From contig QIKK01000001.1 in assembly GCA_003231925.1 (NCBI GenBank), forward strand, positions 1 through 22,247: 22,247 nt of DNA, given 5' to 3'. The first letter of the stretch is position 1. The number at the start of each line of letters is the position of its first letter. Below, piece after piece: positions 1 to 5,929 of this stretch. Position numbers and translations under genes: made by a program. The notes beneath the pieces are model-generated. The model saw nothing but the letters and a program-made list of their open reading frames with translations, had not been told where the DNA came from and made no database searches. Origin of the DNA: Candidatus Saccharimonadota bacterium. GTDB lineage: Bacteria > Patescibacteriota > Saccharimonadia > Saccharimonadales > SZUA-47.

Positions 1-188
1 TTAAGAAAAACAACGCTGTAATGTGGGATGATAATGGTAATATTGGTAAACGTTATCGTCGCCAGGACGAAATTGGTACACCGTATTGTGTGGTAATAGA
101 TTTTGACACGTTAGAAGACGATACGGTAACAGTGCGTGATCGCGATACAACAGACCAAAAACGTGTAAAAATAAAAGATTTAGTATGA
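1..188 (+). CDS. glyS: Glycyl-tRNA synthetase, C-terminal end (partial)
   Basis: The window opens inside a reading frame that encodes the last 61 residues of an alpha2-type (archaeal/eukaryotic/Gram-positive-like) glycyl-tRNA synthetase and stops at TGA 186-188. The visible part is the end of the anticodon-binding domain. It carries the family signature GKRYRRQDEIGTPYC followed by DFDTLEDDTVTVRDRD. The enzyme charges tRNA-Gly with glycine in the cytoplasm. The stop overlaps the start of the next gene as ATGA (185-188), so the metallo-hydrolase downstream is probably translationally coupled to it. The catalytic domain lies outside the window. A decayed copy of this same tail occurs at 1337-1450. 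Identity is confident from the conserved motif; completeness cannot be judged. Confidence 0.93.
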   Translation, partial: KKNNAVMWDDNGNIGKRYRRQDEIGTPYCVVIDFDTLEDDTVTVRDRDTTDQKRVKIKDLV

Positions 189-811
189 AAATTACAAAAC
201 TCGGGCATGCCTGCGTTTTAGTAGAAGCAGAGAATCAAGTTGGGCTTTTTGATCCGGGTGTATGGGCGGATAAAAAATTAACTAATACTGTTGAGCATCT
301 TGATTGCATAATTTACACTCATGAACATGGAGATCATTTTGATATAGGTATTCTCAAAAAGTTTGTAGATAAATTTCCTGAGGCAGAGGTGATTTGCAAC
401 AAGGAAATCCAGAACTTGATAAACAACGCAGGGATTATGGCAACTGTGCGTGAGGAATCACAATATACTCGTAAGTTTAAGTCTCCACATGAAAAGTTAC
501 CAATACCAAACGCTGTTGCTCCAGCAGAAAACGGTTATCATTTCAAGGGCTTGGTTACCCATCCAGGCGATAGTCATACGTTCTTTGAGACAAAAAAAGT
601 GCTTCTGATGCCTTTTGTGGCGCCATGGGGAAAGATTGGCGATGCTGTGGATAAGGTTGTAGAGTTAAAACCTGAATATGTACTGCCGATTCACGATTGG
701 TTTTACACCGACGAGGCACGCGAATGGTTGAATAAATTCATAGAACCTTACCTTAAGGATAATGCCATTAAACTATTATCAGCAAAGTCTGGTATTATCC
801 ACGAGATATAG
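185..811 (+). CDS. MBL-fold metallo-hydrolase, UlaG-like
   Basis: A 208-residue protein of the metallo-beta-lactamase fold (Lactamase_B_3/UlaG-like group). The metal-binding motif HxHxDH is visible at residues 46-51 (THEHGDH). Later metal ligands are likely H126 in THPGDSHT and H170 in LPIHDW. The N-terminal strand starts directly with KITKLGHACVLVE, typical of this group, with no signal peptide, so the protein is cytoplasmic. Such proteins hydrolyse phosphoester or lactone bonds, but the substrate cannot be read from sequence. The start ATG lies in an ATGA overlap with the GlyRS stop, and no Shine-Dalgarno is apparent, which suggests coupling. The gene ends just before a decayed region and has no obvious terminator hairpin. 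Confidence 0.88.
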   Translation: MKITKLGHACVLVEAENQVGLFDPGVWADKKLTNTVEHLDCIIYTHEHGDHFDIGILKKFVDKFPEAEVICNKEIQNLINNAGIMATVREESQYTRKFKSPHEKLPIPNAVAPAENGYHFKGLVTHPGDSHTFFETKKVLLMPFVAPWGKIGDAVDKVVELKPEYVLPIHDWFYTDEAREWLNKFIEPYLKDNAIKLLSAKSGIIHEI

Positions 812-835
812 AGGAACTTTCGCTAAAATGTGTCG

Positions 836-981
836 ATGAGTGTTAAGAAGACGCCTTTTGATATCAAAAGGCCAAAGAGATAATTACCCAGCATGGGAGC
901 CCAATTTATATCTATGACGAGCAAAGGATACGTCGTGCTTCAGATAGTTTGAACAACTATTTTGAACCTCTTGTGTGGTAG
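836..981 (+). pseudogene. lysA-like PLP-dependent decarboxylase/racemase N-terminal fragment, frameshifted
   Basis: ATG 836 opens a frame reading MSVKKTPFDIK, which runs into a stop. A +1 shift near position 870 gives AKEIITQHGSPIYIYDEQRI and continues to TAG 979. The segment GSPIYIYDEQRIRRASDSL resembles the start of diaminopimelate decarboxylases and related fold-III PLP enzymes (TPLYVYDE..LR pattern), which lies just before the PLP-lysine strand. Nothing of the remaining roughly 350 residues follows, so this is a truncated and frameshifted relic. The assignment rests on one motif by eye; another fold-III PLP enzyme such as an alanine racemase-like decarboxylase would fit equally well. Confidence 0.5.
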
Positions 982-1166
982 GCCAGTCAGATTTGTAGAA
1001 AACGGTACCTATAGAAGTTTATAGATAGCTAAATAATTCTATGGGTTAGTTTTTTTAAGTTAGAAAAATCATCCTTAGTTAGAAAATCAGGTAAGCCGGT
1101 TTCTTTTTGAGGAGTTTATATAACTCACTTCTGCTATTTCTTTATTGCCAGAACCAAGAGGAGTAA

Positions 1167-1337
1167 CATAACATCGGAGCTTGTTTTTCTAATGAAAAAT
1201 GGCTACAAATTTGTGACAACCCAAAAGGACTAGAAAATTTTGTAGCCCTAATCGCTGAAGGCAAGTGCGATATTTTAAAAAACAATGAATGGCTAGAGGA
1301 ACATTCAAAAATATCAGGGAAGAATACAATAGATTAA
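1167..1337 (+). pseudogene. Open fragment without start codon, probable relic
   Basis: A stretch of 56 codons stays open between TAA 1164 and TAA 1335 and reads like a real protein (for example KWLQICDNPKGLENFVALIA, then EGKCDILKNNEWLEEHSK). It has no usable start codon, and I do not recognise the family. It sits between the lysA-like fragment and the GlyRS tail relic, so it is best read as another decayed gene piece. It could instead be chance openness in AT-rich sequence, although the amino-acid composition looks protein-like. Confidence 0.3.
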
Positions 1338-1450
1338 AGAAAATAATGCTGTAATAGGGGAGGATAATGGCAATACTGGTAAAAAATCGTTACCAGAACG
1401 AAACAGGCGTATCATGCTGTATTGTTATATGTTTTGATATGCTTAAAGAA
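1337..1450 (+). pseudogene. Decayed duplicate of the GlyRS C-terminal region
   Basis: This stretch aligns at nucleotide level with the intact GlyRS tail at 3-117. In the first 47 aligned bases about 40 match (for example GATAATGGCAATACTGGTAA against GATAATGGTAATATTGGTAA). After that the similarity continues with small indels through the segment encoding RRQDEIGTPYC. In the frame matching GlyRS it reads KENNAVIGEDNGNTGKK and then loses register, with stops. It is therefore a non-functional duplicate or an ancestral second copy about 1.3 kb downstream of the real gene. The upstream bases in another frame read EEYNRLKK, which also fits GlyRS, so the relic may begin somewhat earlier, near 1315. 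Confidence 0.75.
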
Positions 1451-1547
1451 TTGAACTGTTAGGGTGCAGGGTAGGAGATAACAGCTTAAAAATGATAAAA
1501 GTAGAAGGAATATAAATAACTTAACGTAGATTTATTTTACTTATGCT

Positions 1548-1584
1548 TTGAGAGTGTACCTCACTGCGACTACTATGTACCTAT
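1548..1584 (+). promoter_or_regulatory. Promoter giving a leaderless mRNA for the 1585 gene
   Basis: TTGAGA (1548-1553), a 17-base spacer and TACTAT (1571-1576) form a good sigma70-type promoter. Only 8 bases separate the -10 box from ATG 1585, so the transcript should begin at or within a base or two of the start codon. No Shine-Dalgarno is present, which agrees with leaderless translation. Confidence 0.6.
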
Positions 1585-2265
1585 ATGAATTTTATTCCAG
1601 AGATAGATCAGCATGCTACGAATGAGGAATTGGCGTTTTTTACTAATAATTTACGGCGCACAACAGTTGCTACTGCAGGCACCGATTTATTTGAAACAGT
1701 TTCCAAAGAGATGGGCACAACAACTTTGGAAAGGGAAACTAGACGCATGGGTCTCTATTCATCTATGGGCTATTATGATGGGTTTCTTAATGAAATATTC
1801 GAGATACAATTGGTAGAAATAGATCCGTTGTCGAAAGATTCATATCACACAGATCTAGTGTCATATCCATATTTTGCCGATGATCCCAAACTACCAGTAG
1901 ATACAGATGATGACGATTATGAGCATTTTCTGAAACAGGAATACCTGTTTACTTTTCGGAGAGAGGCTGGATATGAATATCCATATGATTATTCTGGGCA
2001 AGAGGAAACGACATCAACGGTACATGCGGAAAAATATCTAGACGTTAGTATTTGTGATGAAGACGAAATTGAAGTACTTTTCCTTGAAAACGTTAAAGCG
2101 TCCACTATCAAAATGGAGAAGTTCAGTGAGGATCTGTGCGCACCAACTCGACGTGACCTATTATTTTTAAACCATGAAATGATTGCTGCAGGTGTCTTAG
2201 CCTTAGAGGTAACTGCATACGATACAGCGCCGAAGTACATTCCCGTCAATGTATTTTTTGAGTGA
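1585..2265 (+). CDS. Acidic hypothetical protein
   Basis: A 226-residue protein of unrecognised family. It is strongly acidic, with an Asp-rich stretch around residues 111-117 (VDTDDDDYEHF) and many Glu, Asp and Tyr residues. There is no signal peptide and no membrane segment, so it is probably cytoplasmic. The N-terminal half is predicted helical (NEELAFFTNNLRRTT); the C-terminal half looks beta-rich, with short hydrophobic strands such as IEVLFLENV and ALEVTAYD. It appears to be a single-gene unit with its own promoter and a small hairpin over the stop codon. It lies between a gene graveyard and RNase HI, so context gives no functional clue. The frame is clearly coding: a long ORF with a balanced protein-like composition. 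No function is proposed. Confidence 0.7.
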   Translation: MNFIPEIDQHATNEELAFFTNNLRRTTVATAGTDLFETVSKEMGTTTLERETRRMGLYSSMGYYDGFLNEIFEIQLVEIDPLSKDSYHTDLVSYPYFADDPKLPVDTDDDDYEHFLKQEYLFTFRREAGYEYPYDYSGQEETTSTVHAEKYLDVSICDEDEIEVLFLENVKASTIKMEKFSEDLCAPTRRDLLFLNHEMIAAGVLALEVTAYDTAPKYIPVNVFFE

Positions 2266-2276
2266 GTAGCCTCACT
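2261..2276 (+). other. Small hairpin overlapping the stop codon
   Basis: AGTGAG-TAGC-CTCACT is a perfect 6-bp stem with a four-base loop and contains the TGA stop (2263-2265). No T-tract follows, so it is not a canonical intrinsic terminator. Confidence 0.4.
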
Positions 2277-2315
2277 TAGCTTTGTGCCTTGCAAAAAACT
2301 ATAAACCATGTTACC

Positions 2316-2362
2316 CCAAGGAGCCTCCTTGGAAAAGGAGGGGGTGCGGTATAATAGTTTAT
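2316..2362 (+). promoter_or_regulatory. RNase HI promoter with a perfect 17-bp palindrome
   Basis: A consensus -10 box TATAAT lies at 2350-2355, seven bases before ATG 2363, which predicts a leaderless transcript. A perfect palindrome CCAAGGAG-C-CTCCTTGG occupies 2316-2332 and overlaps the best -35 candidate (TTGGAA, 2329-2334, 15-base spacer). It is placed where a repressor operator would sit. The right arm can alternatively pair with AGGAGG just downstream. Confidence 0.6.
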
Positions 2363-2806
2363 ATGTTAGTTTTTTTTACAGATGGTAGTTGTAGCCCAAA
2401 TCCTGGTCCGGGAGGGTTTGCTGTTGTTGTTAAAGAAGATGATGGTTTTAAGCCAGTAGTCCTAGGGAAAGATAAAAATTCTACTAATATTCGAATGGAA
2501 GGGCAAGCCTTGATAGCAGCTATGAAACTTGCAAACAACCAAGAATGTCAAATCCATACCGATAGTGAATTCTGGATTAAGGTCATTACAAATTGGTCGA
2601 TAGGCTGGGAGGCTAAAGGCTGGAAAAAAAACAGAGGCGAAATAAAAAACCTAGATCTTGTAAAAGAAGCCTACCGACTGTACAAGGACTCTCCTTGTAC
2701 AGTAAAGTTGGTGTGGGTTAAGGCTCACGTTGGTCATGATGGTAACGAGTTTGCCGATGAATGGGCTAACAGAGCTAGAATGGGCGAAACATTGAATAAG
2801 AATTGA
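2363..2806 (+). CDS. rnhA: Ribonuclease HI
   Basis: A 147-residue type I RNase H, which cleaves the RNA strand of RNA-DNA hybrids (R-loops, Okazaki primers) with two metal ions. All catalytic acids are visible when counting from ATG 2363: D7 in FFTDGSCSPNPGPGG, E46 in RMEGQALIAAM, D67 in HTDSEFWI and D132 in GNEFADEWAN, plus the assisting histidine in AHVGHDGN. The length is normal for the family. A longer in-frame start at 2282 exists, but it would translate through the palindrome and the -10 box. Real homologues begin right at the first beta strand (MLVFFTDGS), so 2363 is chosen. There is no Shine-Dalgarno and the transcript is probably leaderless. The protein is cytoplasmic. Confidence 0.94.
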   Translation: MLVFFTDGSCSPNPGPGGFAVVVKEDDGFKPVVLGKDKNSTNIRMEGQALIAAMKLANNQECQIHTDSEFWIKVITNWSIGWEAKGWKKNRGEIKNLDLVKEAYRLYKDSPCTVKLVWVKAHVGHDGNEFADEWANRARMGETLNKN

Positions 2807-2873
2807 GGTAGAAGGGTCCAGAACCTCTATAGTGACGGCTAATACACAAACCTGACGTATATTTGGATTTACC

Positions 2874-2888
2874 TGGTATCATGTATGC
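2874..2888 (+). promoter_or_regulatory. Extended -10 promoter, leaderless start of the NYN gene
   Basis: TGGTATCAT (2874-2882) is an extended -10 element (TGn plus TATCAT). Six bases separate it from ATG 2889, so transcription probably begins at the start codon. A weak -35 CTGACG (2852-2857) has a 19-base spacer. No Shine-Dalgarno is seen. Confidence 0.5.
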
Positions 2889-3479
2889 ATGAGTGCACAA
2901 CAGAAAAGACGATTTGGCTTTAGAAAATCGAGAAAGCAAAAAATTATTAAATCTAACTATGCTTTTATAGACTCACAAAACTTGAATTTAGGGGTACAGC
3001 GAGTCGGCTGGAAGATGGACTGGAAGAAGTTCCGCCAATATTTACGAGACGAATTTAATATAGAAAAAGCCTATATGTTTATCGGCTATGTGCCAAATAA
3101 CGAAGACCTATACAAGCAAATGAAAGAAGCTGGGTATCTTGTTGTGCTAAAACCGACTGTAGACATGTTTATGACTAAAGAGGAATTAGAGGACGAAAAG
3201 CACGTAACTAAGGGGAATGCCGACTCGGAGCTGGTGCTATACGCGATGAAAGAACTGTCCAATTATGATAAAGCCGTGGTTGTATCCGGTGATGGCGACT
3301 TTTATTGTCTTGTAGAATACCTTAAAGAGCAGAATAAACTACTAAAGATACTAGCACCTAATTCACACCATTCTACGTTGTATAGACCGTATTCTGATTA
3401 TATTCTAGTGCTAGAAAAATTGAGACAACGCCTAAGCTATATTTCGTTTAAGAGGACTAGAGGACAGAGCTCTAAGTAG
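2889..3479 (+). CDS. NYN-domain (PIN-like) ribonuclease, LabA/DUF88 family
   Basis: A 196-residue protein with a basic N-terminal tail (residues 1-22, rich in Lys/Arg) followed by a NYN domain, the PIN-like nuclease fold of the LabA/DUF88 family. The acidic metal-binding residues are visible: D28 in AFIDSQNL, D112 in KGNADSELVLYAM, and D135/D137 in VSGDGDFYCLV. These match the family's four-Asp active site, so the protein is likely an active metal-dependent RNase. Its RNA target is unknown. No signal peptide or membrane segment is present. The basic tails at both ends (C-terminal FKRTRGQSSK) would favour RNA binding. The gene appears to be monocistronic, with a leaderless promoter and a hairpin at the stop. 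Confidence 0.88.
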   Translation: MSAQQKRRFGFRKSRKQKIIKSNYAFIDSQNLNLGVQRVGWKMDWKKFRQYLRDEFNIEKAYMFIGYVPNNEDLYKQMKEAGYLVVLKPTVDMFMTKEELEDEKHVTKGNADSELVLYAMKELSNYDKAVVVSGDGDFYCLVEYLKEQNKLLKILAPNSHHSTLYRPYSDYILVLEKLRQRLSYISFKRTRGQSSK

Positions 3480-3492
3480 CTCGTCTGAGCTA
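3477..3492 (+). other. Small hairpin overlapping the stop codon
   Basis: TAGCTC-GTCT-GAGCTA is a perfect 6-bp stem with a four-base loop. It begins exactly at the TAG stop of the NYN gene. It is not followed by a T-tract. Geometry matches the hairpin at 2261-2276. Confidence 0.4.
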
Positions 3493-3542
3493 TAAAGAAT
3501 GCAGGAAGAGTTAGGGTTGTCAGTGAGTAATGCGTCTGCAGA

Positions 3543-3571
3543 TTGACACGGGGTGTCAACTGTCTTACTAT
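3543..3571 (+). promoter_or_regulatory. Consensus promoter with an operator-like palindrome
   Basis: TTGACA (3543-3548), 17 bases, TACTAT (3566-3571) is a near-consensus promoter. The -35 box is the left end of a perfect 17-base inverted repeat TTGACAC-GGG-GTGTCAA (3543-3559), well placed for a repressor that would block RNA polymerase. The predicted transcript start is near 3578, giving a leader of about 25 bases that carries a real Shine-Dalgarno. Confidence 0.75.
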
Positions 3572-3603
3572 CTTAACTAAGAAACTAAAACGGAGGAAAG
3601 TAC

Positions 3604-3930
3604 ATGCCAGAGGAGACTAAAGACTTAGCTACACAAGAGGATATAAAGAAAAATAAGGTAAATGCTGTCCTGAGTTATTTGGGTATATTTATAATAGTGC
3701 CATTATTATCAGAGTCGGCTAAAAAATCAAAATTTGCTAAATTTCATATGAATCAGGGCTTAGTGTTCCTAATAGCTGGTTTAGTAGCTAAATTCTTTGT
3801 TTTCATTACTTTGTTGGGCTACGCTGTCGTAATAGCACTGTTTGTATTGTGGTTGGTTGCGATAGTAGGAGCTGTACAAGGAAAAATGAAGAAAGTGCCT
3901 TTACTAGGCGATATCGTGTTAATAAAATAG
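3604..3930 (+). CDS. DUF4870/Tic20-like small membrane protein
   Basis: A 108-residue integral membrane protein. A polar N-terminus (residues 1-20) is followed by a hydrophobic stretch NAVLSYLGIFIIVPLL, a polar loop with the family-like FHMNQGLVFLIAG, and two further hydrophobic segments (about 58-74 and 76-93). The pattern (Ser-Tyr-Leu helix, then HxxQ/NQG, then two helices ending in a short Lys-containing tail) fits the DUF4870/Tic20-like group, whose function is unknown. A strong Shine-Dalgarno GGAGGA lies at 3592-3597, seven bases before ATG 3604; this is one of few clear ones in the window. The gene has its own strong promoter with a palindrome over the -35 box, so it is likely to be regulated. 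Confidence 0.78.
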   Translation: MPEETKDLATQEDIKKNKVNAVLSYLGIFIIVPLLSESAKKSKFAKFHMNQGLVFLIAGLVAKFFVFITLLGYAVVIALFVLWLVAIVGAVQGKMKKVPLLGDIVLIK

Positions 3931-4168
3931 TAGTGTAAAATTATAAATGTCAAAATTAATATATGGGTGGTTCTACGGCGATCTTCACAGGTTTTATGGT
4001 CAATAAAATCTGGTATTCTAAACCCATATAAGGGGAGCAATGGTCTAAACCTGCGGAAGAAGATAAAAGACTGTTAATAAGACTTACGTAAAGCACTATC
4101 TTGACAAAGTTAAACCAACTATTAAATAGCTAAAACCTATACGGTTTAATACATACGAGCCCATTTTG

Positions 4169-4186
4169 GAATCTATTTTTAGATTC
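4169..4186 (+). other. Perfect hairpin
   Basis: GAATCTA-TTTT-TAGATTC is a 7-bp perfect stem with a TTTT loop. Its right arm is also the start of the downstream repeat copy (4180-4204), whose end AGAATC can compete for the same pairing. Confidence 0.5.
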
Positions 4187-4204
4187 TTATAAAAAATAGA
4201 GAAT
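4180..4204 (+). repeat. Direct repeat, copy 1
   Basis: The repeat begins TAGATTCTTATAAAAAAT and ends AGAGAAT. It recurs 69 bases later at 4249-4274 with one inserted T. Each copy can fold through GATTCT pairing with AGAAT(C). Confidence 0.65.
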
Positions 4205-4248
4205 CGCAGAGTTTTTACAAAATTACAACAACTAACGGATGGGGTATA

Positions 4249-4274
4249 TAGATTCTTATAAAAAATTAGAGAAT
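4249..4274 (+). repeat. Direct repeat, copy 2
   Basis: Second copy of the element at 4180-4204, identical except for one extra T before AGAGAAT. The two copies lie in the same orientation upstream of the GNAT-YvcK operon. Confidence 0.65.
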
Positions 4275-4376
4275 TTAATAATAGGTGAAAAAATAGTTTG
4301 AATAGATAACAGATTGAAACATAGCTGTAAATAATACTTAGACTGAAGTTCTAAAAAATAGTGAAATGTAGTGACT

Positions 4377-4925
4377 ATGAATATAGAATCACGACTGGAA
4401 CAAGAAAACTTAACAATAGTTGAATATAAAAATCCCCAACAATTGGATTTTTCTTCAGCACATCAACTGGTGAAAAAATCAAGACAAGAGCACATACAGG
4501 AGTTCGAATTTGAAGATTCAGAGCCAGGTGGCAGGTTTTTTAGCATAGATTGTCTTAAAAAGTGGATGGAGGTAGAGCGCGTTACAAACCTCATGGTTGA
4601 TAGTGATGACAATCAAGTCGCAGGAATAGATTGGTTTAGTCCAAGAATATACCCAAAAGATCCAGACAAGATTATCCCCATTGGGTACTCAATAACATTT
4701 GGGCTCAGGCTGTATGAAGGCTATATCGGTCGCGGGTTGGCTTTGCCATTTATGCAACAAACTCACCGTTCATTAGTAAGATATGCCCAGGGCAGGGGTT
4801 TGTGGTTATCGGTAAAGAAGAATAACTATATAGCGATGAACTTATATAGAAAATTTGGCTATAAATATGATTATGAAACCGATGACCTAATATATATGGT
4901 CAATGACGATGCGTTGGTAGTATGA
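4377..4925 (+). CDS. GNAT-family N-acetyltransferase
   Basis: A protein of 182 residues from ATG 4377 (an in-frame GTG lies at 4371). The GNAT fold is indicated by the C-terminal half. GYIGRGLALPFMQQTHRSL corresponds to motif A, the Arg/Gly-rich acetyl-CoA pyrophosphate loop followed by a helix. LSVKKNNYIAMNLYRKFGYK is the motif B strand-helix that ends most GNAT domains. Such enzymes move an acetyl group from acetyl-CoA to an amine; the acceptor is unknown and could be a ribosomal protein or small amine. It is cytoplasmic. Its TGA overlaps the ATG of yvcK (ATGA, 4922-4925), so the two are co-translated. No Shine-Dalgarno is seen at either start. Confidence 0.82.
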   Translation: MNIESRLEQENLTIVEYKNPQQLDFSSAHQLVKKSRQEHIQEFEFEDSEPGGRFFSIDCLKKWMEVERVTNLMVDSDDNQVAGIDWFSPRIYPKDPDKIIPIGYSITFGLRLYEGYIGRGLALPFMQQTHRSLVRYAQGRGLWLSVKKNNYIAMNLYRKFGYKYDYETDDLIYMVNDDALVV

Positions 4926-5929
4926 TAGACGTAATGCACAATCAACCAAATATGGTAGTAATTGGGGGTGGAACGGGTAGTTTCACGCTGTTAAACGGTC
5001 TTAAAAGATATACCAGTAACATCACAGCACTTGTAAATATGTCTGACGATGGAGGCTCTACTGGTATTTTGCGAGATGAGCTGGGAGTTTTGCCACCAGG
5101 GGACGTCCGCCAGTGTCTTGTAGCACTGAGTGAAACACAGAAAGTTAGGGATCTATTTACCTATCGATTCGATGGAGGATCTTTTGATGGGCACAGCTTT
5201 GGTAATTTATTTATTAGTGTAGTAGAAAAAATGACTGACAGTTTTGAGCAAGCCATAGAAGTGGCTAGTGATGTTCTGCGAATTACTGGGCGGGTATTGC
5301 CAATAACACTAGATAAGATTGAGTTGAAAGCTAAAACAGCTAAGGGTACAGTGATAAAGGGCCAACATAAAATTGGTAATATGAAGTTGGATGATAAATA
5401 TCCTGAAATATACCTGGATACGAATGTGACAATTAACCCCAAGGCAAGAGACGCAATCATCAATGCTGATGTGGTGGTAATAGCGCCCGGAAATCTATAT
5501 GGCACACTTGCACCAGCACTGATAGTAGGTGGTGTGGGTGAAGCTTTAAAAAAGACTAAAGCAAGTGTTGTACAGGTAGTAAATTTGGTTACAAAACCAG
5601 GTCAAACGGACGGATTTAGTGTCGCGAATTATGTCGAGGAGATAGAACGTTTTTGTGCATCTGGAAAAGTAGTTAATTATGTTATTTTCAACACCGATGA
5701 ACCGACAAAACAGATGCGCGATAAATATGTGCGTGATGGAGAATATATGCTTGAGTTTAATCTTGAATTGATGGGTGGAGCACACTATAGAGCAGTAGGT
5801 CTGCCCCTAATTGATAAAACATCTGTAATAAAAATAGATAAAAACGATAGAATTGCCCATGTTAGGTCGTTAATAAGACATGAAAAAGATGTATTGGCTA
5901 GAGAAATAATGAAGATTTATTTTTCATGA
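4922..5929 (+). CDS. yvcK: YvcK/gluconeogenesis-factor family protein (CofD-like)
   Basis: A 335-residue member of the YvcK (MgfK/CuvA) family, related to CofD 2-phospho-lactate transferase. The Rossmann nucleotide loop GGGTGS (residues 15-20) follows strand MVVI. The family block SDDGGSTGILRDELGVLPPG (residues 41-60) and DVRQCLVALS are intact, as is VVVIAPGNLYGTLAPALIV later. In other bacteria YvcK binds UDP-sugars and is needed for growth on gluconeogenic carbon and for correct peptidoglycan synthesis. Here it lies about 3 kb upstream of the division/wall cluster. The usual Firmicutes partners rapZ and whiA are absent from this window. It starts inside the GNAT gene (ATGA) and ends inside the HAD gene (ATGA). 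A later ATG at 4952 directly before VVIGGG is an alternative start. Confidence 0.92.
   Translation: MIDVMHNQPNMVVIGGGTGSFTLLNGLKRYTSNITALVNMSDDGGSTGILRDELGVLPPGDVRQCLVALSETQKVRDLFTYRFDGGSFDGHSFGNLFISVVEKMTDSFEQAIEVASDVLRITGRVLPITLDKIELKAKTAKGTVIKGQHKIGNMKLDDKYPEIYLDTNVTINPKARDAIINADVVVIAPGNLYGTLAPALIVGGVGEALKKTKASVVQVVNLVTKPGQTDGFSVANYVEEIERFCASGKVVNYVIFNTDEPTKQMRDKYVRDGEYMLEFNLELMGGAHYRAVGLPLIDKTSVIKIDKNDRIAHVRSLIRHEKDVLAREIMKIYFS

Larger units (their letters stand above)
812..1584. other. 773-base decayed intergenic region
   Basis: No intact gene is visible between the MBL hydrolase and the acidic orphan. The stretch holds the lysA-like fragment (836-981), the orphan open fragment (1167-1337) and the GlyRS tail relic (1337-1450). 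The remaining bases (about 982-1166 and 1451-1545) are AT-rich and show no recognisable signal. The last 40 bases contain the promoter of the next gene. Confidence 0.7.
3931..4376. other. 446-base non-coding region rich in hairpins
   Basis: No gene is visible. The right half contains a perfect 7-bp hairpin (4169-4186) and two copies of a roughly 25-base repeat (4180-4204 and 4249-4274). The left half (3931-4160) shows only short open frames and no recognised RNA family. A weak -35-like TTGAAA lies at 4314-4319, but I could not place a convincing -10 box for the GNAT gene. Confidence 0.6.

Noticed and set aside
2282..2362. Upstream start for RNase HI
   Set aside because: It would translate through the palindrome and the TATAAT box; the conserved family sequence begins exactly at ATG 2363.
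3819..4040. Minus-strand reading frames opposite real genes, such as this one and those at 16439-16714 and 15249-15563
   Set aside because: They lie antisense to well-supported coding sequence or its flank, have unlikely composition and match no family I recognise.
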